Shown: in pieces, positions 12,701 to 21,184 of the stretch
Numbering within the stretch: the stretch's first letter is position 1
How the letters are laid out: each line of letters starts with the position of its first letter
Assembly (NCBI GenBank): GCA_030847615.1
Contig: JAUMIR010000001.1
Location: 260,523,187 to 260,587,186 of the forward strand
DNA length: 64,000 nucleotides
Source of the DNA: Gambelia wislizenii
Taxonomy: Eukaryota; Chordata; Lepidosauria; Squamata; Crotaphytidae
Direction of reading: 5' to 3'
The notes under the pieces: model-generated
Seen by the model: only the letters and a program-made list of their open reading frames with translations
The model's database searches: none
What the model was told of the DNA's origin: nothing
Made by a program: the position numbers and the translations under genes

Positions 12701-15700
12701 AGAATTCCTGGTGCAAGGTGACTGGGCACATGGGCAATGGGACTTCATTCTTTCACTCTTGTAAGTGGAATTGGGCTCCAGCCAGCCTGCAAAGCAGCAA
12801 GTCCAATTCTGCTCATAAATGGAGAAAGTGGAAAGGATTCTCCCCATGCATCCAGCATGGAGGCATTGAGGGCCAGGCAGCCTGAACAAGCCCCACAAGT
12901 AAACCTCCAGGGGCCACATGTAGCCACTGGGCTATCTGCCACCCTGCCAGTACATGATGACCTGGTTGAGGTTGGAAGACCCTTTCTGGCTGAACACGCA
13001 AGAAGATCCTACATATAATACAAACCTGTGATGGACATTATGGTGAAACCTTTTGGCTTCTCTGCCTTCTTCCCTGCTCTCCTGCTGAGAAGCAGGATAT
13101 AAGCCAAGCTAGGGTTCATCCTGTCTCAAAAAGGCACTGCTTTGGAACATGTCAAGTGCAGGGAATTATGCCCTATGCTGTTTATTTACTGACTAAAAAC
13201 AGCTATCACTTGTTAGGAGTTAGGATTAAGATGAGGACACAAATTCCTTCTAAACTGATGCCACAAATTTAAGGCAGGTTTGGTTTTGAGGCTTTGTCTA
13301 CACTATAACCGCCCCCCCCTCTAAAACCCCACATTCCCCCTGAACCTGCGGCAATAAGGCCACATGACGTGTGTCCTTTCCTCTGAATTTGGGGCAATAA
13401 GACCACACGATGCATGACCCTATCCACCCAAGATTCAGGGCATTTTGCCTTGATGCAGGGTTTTTTTGCGTTTTTTTTTTTTTTGTTTCAGGATTTTGCC
13501 TGCTCCCACTGCCACCATTGCAATCCAGGTCAGATCCTGGCAGGGCACGACATTTTAAGCTGTGTGTTTAAGCTCCAGAGGCAAGTTCCTGGCAAGTTCC
13601 CTGCCAAAGGGAGAGGTTTTTCCTCTCCTCTTCCCTCGACACCACTCTGCCTCCTCCCCCACCTGTTTGCCTGTTGCTTTGATTGATGAAGTAAACAGGA
13701 ATCACTGAAGCAAGTGATGCGTGAGAGCAAGGGAAAAACCTCTCCCTTCAGCAGGGAACTTGCCAAGAATTTGCCTCCTGAGCTTAAATACACAGCTTAA
13801 AATGTTACACCTGTCAAGATTTGACCTGGCGTGCAGCGGTGGCAGCAGTGGTGGCAGAGGTTGCAGGTGAAACTCCCTAGGGACAGTCCAGGTGGTGAAA
13901 ACAACATACCCAAAGTCCCTGTGGAGAATAAATTCTGCGGTGTGGCTTCAGGGTGAGTGTGGGGGAAGGAGGGGCAGGAGTCTATTTGGATTTCTGCCCA
14001 AGTGTAAACTAGCCCCGAGTGTCTCCATTTGGAAAGCTTCTCTCTGTGTATATACGTATATATGTCTGTATTTCCAAATAATTATATAGCAGTGAATCCT
14101 ATTGTTAGTTTCAACTCTTGTAGACCCACTGAATTCATCATTCTACAATTCATTCAGTGGGTTTACTCTAGTTGGGGTGAACCAATAGAATTCAGGCTAT
14201 ACAGCTTACATCCAAAAACATTTAAACCATTTACATCTATTAAATACAAAATATGCATACACATATACACAGAAAAACACAAATATGCAGAAAACAATAT
14301 ATCTGTGCTGGCATCCTGTTAGATACACTTTACCAATCTGTTTCCTGTTTGTAGTACCGTTGCCACAACCGTAAATGTCCCTGAAACCCACCTTAAAAGC
14401 CAGTCAGCCATGGAGTGATGGAGGTCTCTGCTTCTACTGAACAGGGGGCACTGCAGGGTCGTGTGTCCCACTCCTCCTGCTAGCAAGCAACGGTGTGAGG
14501 GGCAGAAGCAGGGACCCCCATGGGGTTCTGTCATAACTCTTTATCACACCATTGTTTGCTGGCTGGAAGCTGGTCCCATCATCCTGCAGTGCCCTACTCA
14601 TCAGTGCTGCAGAACTGGGAATGGCTGACTGCTTTAAGGTAGGTTTCAGGGGTCAGATCAGGGGATGGATATTGTAACTACACCTGTGATGCTGGATCTT
14701 GCCCATATTCTATTTGAAGTCCAAGAAATAGATGTCAGGTTGGATTAAGTAGAGAAGGCTTGCTTATGTAAACATGTTTCTAATATATGTCAAAAACTGA
14801 AGCTATTTGGAGCATATTGAAACTCTGATGGAAATACCAGCTGTCCCTTCATATTCATTGGGGGTTGGTTCCAGGACCCCCCGTGGGTACCAAAATCCAT
14901 GAATACTCAAGTCCCATTATATGCAATGGCATAGCAAAATGGTGTCCCTTATATAAGATGGCAAAATCAAGGTTTGTTTTTTGGATTATTATTTTTTAAA
15001 GAATATTTTCAAGCCGTGAATACTTAAATCCGTGGATACCAAATCCGTGGATACAGAGGGACAACTGTATCTTATACATTACTTATATCATACTCTTATC
15101 CAGTGGGCACTATCCAGCACTACCTAGGCAATCCTATGCATGCCTACCTGGGAGTAAGTCCCACTAATGAGGGGCACATTCTTCTGAGTCAACATGCCTC
15201 AGGTTGCATTGCTTGGCCTAGTGAAAACAAATGGCAGAGGATTTGTCACAACTTATTTCCCATTGATTTCAGGAGGCCTTGCCAGGTCTTCACAGCCTGA
15301 AAACCTATTTTATGTGCTTATATCAAAATGCCAAAAAGGATAGGATAGGAATGTTGTATCACAGTGAGTGGTGGTGGCAACATTTGGAAAGATTGCACAA
15401 GTCAGCAAGGCTTAAACCTGATGCTGTCTAGTAATAGAGCACAGAATCACAATGACTGTAAGCCCAGGTTTTCTAACAGAATGCAATTATTTTTGTATTA
15501 AGATGTGTGTGTGTGCATGCGCATGCAAGTTGCCTGTGTAGCTAGGTCAAAATAAGGCCCCATCTTCCAGCGTAAACCCTTCATGAGAACTCACCATGCT
15601 GAAGTATCAAATTGGGCCTTGCTGTGTTTTAATCACTCCCTTTTCAAAAACAGTCTCGGGCTTCAGGTGCCGGTGCTAAATCATCCGATGAAATTGTTCG

Positions 15701-18700
15701 TGAGGTGGCAAGTGACATCCAGAGTAAACTTCCCAATGACTTTCACATTGAAGCAGCGATGAGGAGATACCCCACGACCTACACCCAGAGCATGAACACT
15801 GTGCTCGTCCAAGAAATGGGGCGATTTAATAAACTCCTGCAAACAATACGAGACTCCTGCATCAACATCCAGAAAGCAATCAAGGTGAGGTGCCCGTTCC
15901 AGGAGGCATGTTAAAATTTGAGCCGGCTGGCGAGAGGCACTGTCAGCTCCCATTAATGTCAAGGATGCTTCTGGGAACTCACCAATTGCTGTTTTAGCTG
16001 GTGGTGTCATGATAATGCGTGAGCTCTGCCCTTAACAGTTGCCTGTGAGCAGCATCCGTTCCTAACCAATGTGTTGTGCTGCATAATGTGTTGCTGCTGA
16101 TCTGGAAATGAGAAAAAGGGAACTGAAAAGCATAACATGCTGCAGATGTTACAAACATCTGGGGCCACCATGAAGCCAGGAAAGCTCTCATTGCCATTCC
16201 AAAGCAGTAGCTGCTACTACTGGCAATAATACTACTACTGGTGGCTATGACTCAATAGTAAGTGGGCAACCTAGACAAAAGCAGCAACTCCTGTCACTAC
16301 TCATCACTGGCTATATTTCTAGGGCAGGTGGGAAATGCAGTCCAACATCTAAAGGACTAAAAATTGCCCACACTTGTTTTTACAAGGATCTAGTGGAAGA
16401 TGTCTGGGCACTTTCAACATCCCCCCCCCCGCCACGAGTATGTTGGATAATGTATGAATAAACCATGTAATACTCATTGTGTATGTATGAAGATAGTGTT
16501 ATAATGTGGCTGGGATCTGGCTGCCCCAGATGTTTGGTGAACTACTTCTCCCATGATCCTTCATTGGTAGCCAGGGTGAGAGGGACTGAGAGGAATTGGC
16601 GGCTGACATCGGAAGAGCCATGGGGATCCCTGCTCTGGGTTACAAGTGTTGCATAAATGTGAGAACTCAAAGCAAGTTTTGCCTTGCACAAATGTAAGTG
16701 GAATAGGGCTGGCCACACTAGGTGCTGTTACAGCCATGTCAGCAAGGATCCTTGCAATGTCAAATTATTCCAAACACACTAGAGCACGCTTGTTAAGACA
16801 GGCAGATCCCTGGTTAGCGACTGCTTTATGCTGGTATGAGTGGTTGTTGATGAAATGGGCTTAAATGGGTCCAAATAAGGAGCCTGATGATCCTGTTATT
16901 TGAGAAAATTCCTGGTAAGTAGTGAAGAACAGAGCTCACTAATGTACGGCTTTCCCTTTCACCCAGGGACTGGTGGTGATGTCAGCAGAACTTGAAGAAG
17001 TGGTAAATAGCATTTTGAAGGGCAAGATTCCAGGCATGTGGATGAATAAGTCTTATCCTAGCCTCAAACCTCTTGGCAGCTACGTGAATGATTTTCTTAC
17101 CAGACTGAAATTCTTGCAGGTAAACATAGCAAGTGTACAAAAACTGCAAAGCTTGGCAGGTATATTTTTTTCTTTCTTGATTCTGCACAAAAATAATTGT
17201 TCTACTAAACTTTTTCCTTTATTCACTCTTGTTGTTGTTGCAGGCATGGTATGAGAACGGAACTCCTCCTATGTTCTGGCTTTCAGGGTTTTTCTTCACT
17301 CAAGCCTTCTTAACTGGCGCCCAGCAGAACTTTGCCAGGAAATACACCATCCCGATAGACCTGTTGGGATTTGACTATGAAGTCCTGGAAGACAAGGAAT
17401 ACAAACATGCTCCTGAAGATGGTGAATTTGTCACCAAATCTTTATTAATCTTTAATGGCCATGTTGGTAGCATAGCCTGGATGTGAGGGTATCTACTTTG
17501 GGGGAAATGGCCATCCCTTCTATTCCCCCAACACAGAATAATTTAGATTGTGATGTGTTGGATTGGAAGTTGCTGGTCCAGTCACCTACAGAACTTCGTG
17601 GCTGAGTGGGGATTTGAGCCTACACATTCCTTCCTGTTCTACAGTCTGCAGCAGCCTTGTTCAGCTGGCAGCAAGTTTCCTGCCCTCTCGCTCCTTTTGT
17701 AATGAAGCGTGCTTACAGAATACTCTTTATCCTGTGCTGTTTGGGGCACTCTCTGTTGTTTGGTTAAATGTCTTTGCCACAACTCTATGGTGGCTGGGGC
17801 AATTGTTCTACCTGGCCTGCATGGCAGGAGTGATCCATGCCCATGACAGTGTGGTTTGGAATTCCTTCTTTACCAAGGGCTTCATTTCTTCATTTCAGGA
17901 CGTGTTTCAGGAGGGAATGGAGCCTACATGCCCTCCTCCAAGATTTGGGAATCCCTTTAAGTCATCTTGGAATGAGGGCCTGTAGGAATGGGTCCAACCT
18001 GGAAGCTCTTGGTCCTCTTTTACCCCTAGCAGCAGGGGATTTAGGCAGTGGCCTGCACACATATGGGATGGGATGCTAACCTGCCATCTCACACTAGCAC
18101 CACCAGCAGGTGGGTCATCTGATGACTGGATCCAATTCTAATGCTGTGCCAACAGTTGAGAGCCAGTGTGGTGAAATAGTTTTGAGCGTTGCACTGGGGC
18201 TGAGATTCTGCATCATTTCAGTGTAGTCTGTGGAGTTACATTACACAGGTATTACACATCCCCTAAACAGAATACCAGTGTATGTGGGAATGTGATCAGT
18301 ATGCATTGTGCAAATGCAGTGCACAGTGTAGAGGCAATGCACATTTTTGTGCTACTCTTTCCATATGCCACCGCATGCACAGTGGTTCTGCATTTGTGAC
18401 TCGGCTTCTGTCACCATCAGCTGGATACAACCATTGCATGTTATCCACAAAATTCACTCATTGGGCTGCAACTCTGGAGACCCGGTTTTGAATCCCGTCT
18501 GCCATGGAAACCCACTGGGTGTCTTTGGGCAAGTCATACTCTGCCTGAGAGGATGACAATGGCAAACCTCCTCTGAACAACTCTTGCCAAGAAAACCCAT
18601 TGATAGGACCACCGTAAGTTGGAACCTGAAGGCACATAACAAGCCAATAGTTACTCCTACTATAATCCATAAAGATGGGACCCGTTTTCATCTTTTGCTC

Positions 18701-20954
18701 ACTGTCAACTACATCACAGTCCAAAAATCCAATTATTATTATAGTTCTAGAATCAATGGAAATGATAAATTCACTTGGAAGATGTTGACAGCTGTCTGCA
18801 ACAGTAAGAAATACAGCAGTTAAAATCCTTGATGACATCATGACAACTATTGGCATGGCCCTGTCCTAATAGTGATTTTATGTTCCTTATTTTGCTTTGC
18901 CATTTGGTGTGCTTTCTTATGTTTCACCTTCTAAATTAATGTAGGTGTCTACGTTCATGGCTTGTTCCTGGATGGTGCTCGCTGGAACAGGAAGACCAAG
19001 AAGCTCGGGGAATCATATCCCAAAATCCTTTATGATAACATGCCTGTGGTTAGTATTTATACTATAAGCCTTAATTTGAATAGAACATTCTAATTTAATA
19101 ATACCTATAGTGCTTATTCAACTCAAGCATGGATATCCTTTTGAGTAGATGTTCAGGATTGAACTCATAGGCTGCAGTCCAGGATACACTTATGTGCTAG
19201 TAAATTCCATTGAACTCACTGCATGGGATTGGGCTGACACAGGATGAAGCATACAGGTAAGTTCATAGCAAGCTGCTGTGTAGTGAGATCAATGTAGCCT
19301 ACTATTCTGGCAGCATCTCTAGTTTCAGACAGGATTCTATCTGAGCCCTTCCTGGAGGTCCCTGGTGAGCTTCCATCCAAGTACTAAGCAAACCTGGTGC
19401 TTAGCTTCTATAATCAAAAGAGATGGGATGTGTTCATGGGGGTATATACAGCTCACTCTTTAAACGTCATATACTGTAATAGTGTTTTATTAGCCAATAA
19501 TATCATTACTCTGACTTGCAGCTGAATATTGAACACTGAAACAAACAGGATTTCAGTGGTCAAACCTCTGAGGTATGACATTAGATCCTTAGTGAACGAT
19601 TCACACATGGATTAACACTGGGCTCCAGTAATTCCCATGTACAGGTTCCTATCTAAATTGGCTGTAACTCAGTAAGAGCTGCTCAGAAGTGGAATACACT
19701 GCCTCGTAGTGTGGTGGAGTCTCCTTTGGAGGTCTTTAAACAGAGGCTGGATGGCCAGCTGTCGGGAATGATTTGATTTTGTGTTCCTGCATGGCAGGGG
19801 GTTGGACTGGATGGCCCTTGAGGTCTCTTCCAACTCTATGATTCCTAAAATTAAGCTATAAACTGCCAAGAGCACATAATGGGGCTAAAGTTTTAGGGCT
19901 CAAACCAAACCAGTACTCAGGAGTAAGCCTATTGAATCAGTGGAGGCCAAGATCCTGCATTGGGTGTTGTGGCTACAATGAGGGAGTTCTGTTGCCATGC
20001 TCCCCAACAGGGGTTCACATTATATAACACACACACCCAACTCCTACCCAACCATTCTCTGAAGATGCCAACCACAGATGCAGGCAAAACGTCAGAAGTA
20101 AACTTCCAGAACACGGCCTCACAGCCTGGAAAAAAACCAAGGAAAATCTGTTGCCATAGTTGCATCTCCTGATGCACCTACCTTAGAAACTAGGCTGCTC
20201 CAATATGGGGTTTCCAAGGTGTAGGGGAGCTGGGTGGTCTGAGTAGTAGCATCTAGCCCTCTCCAAGCAGTGAAGGGCTTTGTGACAGGCCACTGTACTA
20301 GGACCCCATGGGGTCCCTGCGGCTGCCTGTCATAAAGTACCACACTGCCACAGGACTGCATACTTCTCCACTCACTGCCCCAGCTCCCCAGCATTTCATA
20401 AATCCCTGTGTTGGTAGGGCTGCTGAGGTAGGTTTTGGGGGGTCCTTTTGGCCATTGCAATGGTGCAATGACCTTAAACATGAATTCCAATTTACGATGT
20501 CAAATCCAACTTTTAACATTCGAAACACTGAGCAGGATGCAAGACAGGATTTACATATCCAGTGATTGATTCAATGGGTTTGCTTTAGTTGGGCCTAGCA
20601 ATTGGATAGTCACATGAAGAACACTAAATGCAATTTAGAAGAGATATTGTGTCTGCATGCATGCAAAAGACACTTCTTCCCGCTTAAACAATTGGAAGTC
20701 ATGCGTAATCCAACATGTCTGAAGACCTCTTTGTGCCTTCCCTGCAGATGTGGCTGAAGCCTTGCAGAAGGTCAGACATTCCTGAAAGACCCAGTTACTT
20801 GGCTCCAGTGTACAAGACGAGCGAGAGAAGAGGAACCCTGTCCACTACTGGCCACTCCACCAATTTTGTGATTGCAATGATTCTTCCTTCAGATAAACCA
20901 GAGGAACACTGGATTGGACGAGGGGTGGCACTTTTATGCCAGCTTAACTCTTAA
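549..20954 (+). CDS. DNAH7: DNAH7, dynein axonemal heavy chain 7, 3' end (10 exons, 573 C-terminal residues)
   Basis: Axonemal inner-arm dynein heavy chain, the ATP-driven microtubule motor of motile cilia and flagella. Only the C-terminal part is here (family members are about 4,000 residues). Ten exons (549-710, 3299-3499, 4985-5146, 7358-7543, 10849-10986, 15654-15884, 16967-17119, 17244-17421, 18945-19048, 20748-20954) join without a frame break: all junctions are phase 0 except 8/9, phase 1. Domains in order: end of AAA6 (D6) with a degenerate P-loop and the VVLQNCHLA signature, the AAA lid ([23 protein letters not shown]), then the dynein C-terminal domain ([38 protein letters not shown]). 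DNAH7 rather than DNAH3/DNAH12 is chosen because SLC39A10 lies convergently downstream, as in human. Family certain; paralogue fairly sure. Confidence 0.93.
2168..2376 (-). repeat. 5S rRNA-derived SINE (SINE3 type)
   Basis: Read on the minus strand, about 2376 to 2278 resembles vertebrate 5S rRNA: a block like CTTGTCTGATTTGGAAGCTA followed by GGTTAATACTTGGATGGGAA, which spans the 5S internal promoter. The tail toward 2168 (GTGCCTTCAAATCGCC on the + strand) is the same tail used by tRNA-headed SINEs in this window. Squamate 5S-derived SINEs (5S-Sauria) are established. The copy is diverged and is not a 5S gene. Confidence 0.8.
2809..3077 (-). repeat. tRNA-derived SINE, minus orientation
   Basis: On the minus strand it begins ACCCTGGTGGCGCAGTGG and contains a B-box-like GCAAGTTCGATTCC, a tRNA-like pol III head. 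It ends at a TATTTATTTATT run near 2809-2829. A plus-oriented relative lies at 36,525-36,738 (GCCCTGGTGGCACAGTGG head, same GGGGGCAATTAGCTAA body). Confidence 0.75.
3299..3499 (+). CDS. DNAH7: DNAH7 exon B (end of AAA6)
   Basis: 201 nt, 67 codons, phase 0. The acceptor is TAG (3296-3298) after a pyrimidine tract; the donor GTTAGT starts at 3500. It encodes the conserved [19 protein letters not shown] and [12 protein letters not shown] segments that close the AAA6 large domain, ending NGCKRP, which continues as AEFKKLLYG in the next exon. Confidence 0.93.
3500..4984 (+). other. DNAH7 intron; no recognised feature
   Basis: 1.5 kb of intron with no repeat or coding segment that I can name. A short open frame on the minus strand at 4434-4760 shows no family resemblance. 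Confidence 0.6.
4985..5146 (+). CDS. DNAH7: DNAH7 exon C (AAA lid)
   Basis: 162 nt, 54 codons, phase 0. The acceptor is AAG (4982-4984) after a CT-rich tract. It encodes [16 protein letters not shown] and [18 protein letters not shown], hallmark dynein lid sequence. The donor is GTACCA at 5147, a weak match to consensus, but homology stops there (in-frame TAA at 5153) and resumes at 7358. Confidence 0.92.
5401..5925 (+). repeat. GC-rich imperfect tandem repeat block
   Basis: A purine-rich, GC-rich stretch with recurring imperfect units: GAAGGCAGTGGGC-like twice, a CCCTGGAGCCA / CCCCGGAGCCA pair, and a 22-nt CTTGGGAA..GAGGGGGGAAA unit near 5730 and again near 5830. Its right edge (5882-5920) resembles the terminal sequence of the pogo-like MITEs found elsewhere here. 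It looks like a transposon-derived minisatellite rather than a promoter CpG island. Confidence 0.5.
6077..6291. mobile_element. Foldback MITE, hAT-like (copy 1)
   Basis: The two halves are inverted copies: CTTATTACACTACACTGTTA at the left pairs with CTAACAGTGTAGTGTGATAAG at the right, and ATTCCACTTTAACTGCC pairs loosely with the inner right arm, around a short centre. The same family occurs at 38,950-39,165 and 39,328-39,553. Class assignment is by resemblance to abundant lizard hAT MITEs; the target duplication is not clear. Confidence 0.65.
7106..7131. repeat. (TA)n microsatellite
   Basis: About 13 TA dinucleotides, 227 nt upstream of a DNAH7 acceptor. Confidence 0.95.
7358..7543 (+). CDS. 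DNAH7: DNAH7 exon D (AAA lid / start of C-terminal domain)
   Basis: 186 nt, 62 codons, phase 0. The acceptor is CAG (7355-7357), the donor GTAGGC at 7544. It encodes [18 protein letters not shown] and RVTDDWDRR, strongly conserved in axonemal heavy chains, then a variable loop ending YYAPPEGE. Confidence 0.93.
8000..8290 (+). repeat. Dispersed repeat, copy 1
   Basis: Similar to 8690-8985 in the same orientation. Shared blocks in the same order include the region around GAGACAACTACCTCAGGTAGC, CAGTGACAGCCCTCT, ACCAGTATTAAGATGGA and GTGCCATCTTGTCTTTG. The family is common-looking lizard interspersed repeat, but I cannot name its class. Confidence 0.6.
8480..8545 (-). repeat. SINE tail fragment
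   Basis: CTGCCTTCAAGTTATTTCTGACTTATGG is the tail shared by the tRNA- and 5S-headed SINEs in this window. Only a fragment remains. Confidence 0.55.
8690..8985 (+). repeat. Dispersed repeat, copy 2
   Basis: Second diverged copy of the 8000-8290 repeat, about 690 bp downstream. It retains GGCAACTATCTCTG, GGGCAGCGGTGATGG, CACCAGTATTGAAG and GTGCCATCTTGTCTTTTGC in the same order. Confidence 0.6.
9272..9283. repeat. 12-bp target site duplication (left)
   Basis: AGTTATTGCATA, repeated exactly at 10623-10634 on the other side of the Penelope-like element. Confidence 0.85.
9284..10622 (+). mobile_element. Penelope-like retroelement, 5'-truncated, with inverted 3' arm
   Basis: A 1,339-bp insertion between exact 12-bp duplications. 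The right part (9758-10622) is the plus-strand 3' end of a Penelope-like element with a GIY-YIG endonuclease frame. The left part (9314-9757) is an inverted copy of the right arm 10172-10622, so 3' sequence occurs at both ends in opposite orientation around a 414-bp spacer. No reverse transcriptase remains. Penelope-like elements are known for 5' truncation and complex inverted insertions. It lies in sense orientation in the DNAH7 intron. A tail fragment of the same family sits at 20,008-20,160. Confidence 0.85.
9785..10363 (+). pseudogene. GIY-YIG endonuclease of Penelope-like element, decayed
   Basis: The frame from about 9950 reads through [18 protein letters not shown] (GVY, the GIY position, from 9989) and VYIGTTK (YIG position, 10022-10042), then an in-frame TGA at 10058-10060, then [20 protein letters not shown] and the conserved INQPGHKV block, running on to the stop at 10361-10363. 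The TGA replaces an expected arginine codon, consistent with CpG decay. The upstream part (9785-9950) lies in shifted frames. In Penelope-like elements this domain nicks target DNA. The copy is not functional. Confidence 0.82.
10623..10634. repeat. 12-bp target site duplication (right)
   Basis: AGTTATTGCATA, identical to 9272-9283, directly after the terminal GGAAAATCTAT of the Penelope-like element. Confidence 0.85.
10849..10986 (+). CDS. DNAH7: DNAH7 exon E (C-terminal domain)
   Basis: 138 nt, 46 codons, phase 0. The acceptor is CAG (10846-10848) after a C/T-rich tract; the donor GTATAG starts at 10987. It encodes [20 protein letters not shown] then [15 protein letters not shown], the conserved start of the dynein C-terminal domain. 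Confidence 0.93.
11530..11690 (+). repeat. Dispersed repeat, uninterrupted relative of the Penelope target
   Basis: Aligns with 9228-9283 joined to 10635-10710: TACATCTGGGAGCCATCAAA, then AAGGAGGTACTGGAGACC, then TGCCAGCATAATCCCA. It therefore shows the pre-insertion structure of the sequence into which the Penelope-like element inserted. Confidence 0.65.
13287..14010. mobile_element. Large foldback transposon-like element
   Basis: The inner arms 13505-13624 and 13732-13855 are inverted copies (for example GGCAAGTTCCCTGCCAAAGG against CCTTCAGCAGGGAACTTGCC) around a 107-bp centre. Weaker symmetry continues outward, with GGCTTTGTCTACACTATA near the left edge against an inverted TGTAAACTAGCCCCG at the right. 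No ORF or clear target duplication was found, so outer limits are approximate; it is probably a non-autonomous DNA transposon. Confidence 0.6.
14837..15067. mobile_element. pogo-like MITE (copy 1, complete)
   Basis: The terminal sequences CCAGCTGTCCCTTCATATTC (left) and the inverse of GGATACAGAGGGACAACTG (right) are imperfect inverted repeats, flanked on both sides by TA, the pogo/mariner target. The body AAGTCCCATTATATGCAATGG recurs in copies at 44.8-45.0, 45.2-45.4 and 62.8-63.0 kb. Confidence 0.75.
15654..15884 (+). CDS. DNAH7: DNAH7 exon F (C-terminal domain)
   Basis: 231 nt, 77 codons, phase 0. The acceptor is CAG (15651-15653), the donor GTGAGG at 15885. It encodes a low-complexity start ([13 protein letters not shown]) followed by [20 protein letters not shown] and [16 protein letters not shown], a helical part of the C-terminal domain. 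Confidence 0.93.
15885..16966 (+). other. DNAH7 intron with one MITE
   Basis: 1.1 kb. An hAT-type palindromic MITE remnant lies at 16521-16620; a further fragment of similar wording (GCAGTCCAACATCTAAAGG) is near 16338. Otherwise unrecognised. Confidence 0.55.
16521..16620. mobile_element. Short palindromic hAT-like MITE
   Basis: CTGCCCCAGATGTTTGG...ACTACTTCTCCCATGATCC...TTGGTAGCCAGGGT resembles the widespread squamate palindrome with CTCCAGATGTT ends and an ACAACTCCCAGCAT interior. Relatives are at 23970-24085 and 63444-63552. Diverged. Confidence 0.5.
16967..17119 (+). CDS. DNAH7: DNAH7 exon G (C-terminal domain)
   Basis: 153 nt, 51 codons, phase 0. The acceptor is CAG (16964-16966), the donor GTAAAC at 17120. 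It encodes [20 protein letters not shown] and [20 protein letters not shown], both highly conserved. The following intron is only 124 bp. Confidence 0.94.
17244..17421 (+). CDS. DNAH7: DNAH7 exon H (C-terminal domain)
   Basis: 178 nt, phase 0 start and phase 1 end. The acceptor is CAG (17241-17243); the donor GTGAAT starts at 17422. It encodes [20 protein letters not shown] and [17 protein letters not shown]. The last base G completes a glycine codon with GT from the next exon. Confidence 0.94.
17807..17898 (+). repeat. Single arm of the 25.5-26.1 kb foldback family
   Basis: About 90 bp nearly identical to 25539-25625: CTACCTGGCCTGC, GGAGTGATCCATGCCCATGA and AATTCCTTCTTTACCAAGGG in the same order. 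Similarity ends at about 17898. Confidence 0.75.
18159..18640 (+). repeat. tRNA-derived SINE, interrupted or two partial copies
   Basis: The head GAGAGCCAGTGTGGTGAAAT at 18159 matches the pol III A-box region of this family. The body resumes at about 18457 with TTGGGCTGCAACTCTGGAGA, a B-box-like GGTTTTGAATCCCG and the standard interior ending GAAGGCACATAACAA. The intervening 18211-18456 is foreign to the family. It is either one SINE with an insertion or two adjacent partial copies. Confidence 0.65.
18945..19048 (+). CDS. DNAH7: DNAH7 exon I (C-terminal domain)
   Basis: 104 nt, starting in phase 1 and ending in phase 0. The acceptor is TAG (18942-18944). It encodes [20 protein letters not shown] and [11 protein letters not shown]. 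The donor GTTAGT starts at 19049. The next exon continues MWLKP, as in the family. Confidence 0.93.
19300..19425 (-). repeat. 5S-derived SINE fragment
   Basis: TTCCATCCAAGTACTAAGC and GCTTAGCTTCTATAATCAAA correspond in order to the inverse of the 5S rRNA blocks TACTTGGATGGGA and GATC..GAAGCTAAGC. It is more diverged than the 2168-2376 copy. Confidence 0.6.
19669..19848 (+). mobile_element. CR1 LINE 3' fragment, plus orientation
   Basis: Reads GAAGTGGAATACACTGCCTC ... GGAGGTCTTTAAACAGAGGC ... GGGGTTGGACTGGATGGCCC, ending AACTCTATGATTCCT, the characteristic amniote CR1 3' terminus. 5'-truncated, non-functional. Confidence 0.85.
20008..20160 (+). mobile_element. Penelope-like element 3' tail fragment
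   Basis: Matches 10478-10622 of the larger element: CCCCAACAGGGGTTCACA, GATGCAGGCAAAACGTCAGA, CACGGCCTCACAGCCTGG, ending AAGGAAAATCT. It contains only 3' sequence. Confidence 0.8.
20748..20954 (+). CDS. DNAH7: DNAH7 terminal coding exon
   Basis: 207 nt including the TAA stop (20952-20954), phase 0. The acceptor is CAG (20745-20747). It encodes [41 protein letters not shown] and the C-terminus [15 protein letters not shown], the invariant end of axonemal heavy chains. Confidence 0.95.
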   Translation: MWLKPCRRSDIPERPSYLAPVYKTSERRGTLSTTGHSTNFVIAMILPSDKPEEHWIGRGVALLCQLNS

Positions 20955-21115
20955 CCCTGGGCAAAGCTATGACAGAGAGACTGATCTCTGATTCTACCAC
21001 TTTCATAATTCGTTTTCAAACACCCTTTCTTAAGAAATTGAAACTTGTGGAAGTTTTTAAATGCACACAATTTGTATCTTTTGAATTTGTAAATAAAAGT
21101 AAACCAGTAAAACAT
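20955..21115 (+). other. DNAH7: DNAH7 3' UTR (short)
   Basis: Non-coding sequence from the stop to shortly after the poly(A) signal at 21092. The exact cleavage site is inferred. Confidence 0.7.
21092..21097 (+). terminator. Poly(A) signal AATAAA of DNAH7
   Basis: Canonical hexamer 138 nt after the stop codon, the first in the right orientation downstream of the last exon. Confidence 0.75.
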
Positions 21116-21178
21116 TTTTTCTTTAAAAGACCTGGGGGGGGGGGCGGAAACAGCCAACAGATTTGCTTATTCAATAAT

Positions 21179-21184
21179 TTTATT
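21179..21184 (-). terminator. Candidate poly(A) signal of SLC39A10
   Basis: AATAAA on the minus strand, facing the DNAH7 signal 82 bp away. It would give SLC39A10 a 3' UTR of about 3.8 kb. An alternative minus-strand AATAAA lies at 22046-22051 and would shorten it to about 2.9 kb. Which is used cannot be decided from sequence. Confidence 0.45.

Larger units (their letters stand above)
10987..15653 (+). other. DNAH7 intron with dispersed repeats, a foldback and a MITE
   Basis: 4.7 kb. Recognised content: a dispersed repeat copy (11530-11690), a large foldback element (about 13287-14010) and a pogo-like MITE (14837-15067). The rest (10987-11500, 11700-13280, 14020-14830, 15070-15650) shows nothing I can name. 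Confidence 0.65.
17422..18944 (+). other. DNAH7 intron with foldback fragment and SINE pieces
   Basis: 1.5 kb. It contains a third copy of the 25.5-26.1 kb foldback arm (17807-17898) and SINE pieces (18159-18210 and 18457-18640). The rest is unrecognised. Confidence 0.6.
19049..20747 (+). other. DNAH7 last intron with 5S SINE, CR1 and Penelope fragments
   Basis: 1.7 kb. Recognised: a 5S-SINE-like fragment (19300-19425), a CR1 fragment (19669-19848) and a Penelope tail (20008-20160). The remainder is unrecognised. Confidence 0.6.

Noticed and set aside
549..20954. Assignment to DNAH3 or DNAH12 instead of DNAH7
   Set aside because: The C-termini are similar in all three, but the convergent neighbour SLC39A10 matches the DNAH7 locus of other vertebrates. 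A phylogeny of the 573 residues would settle it.
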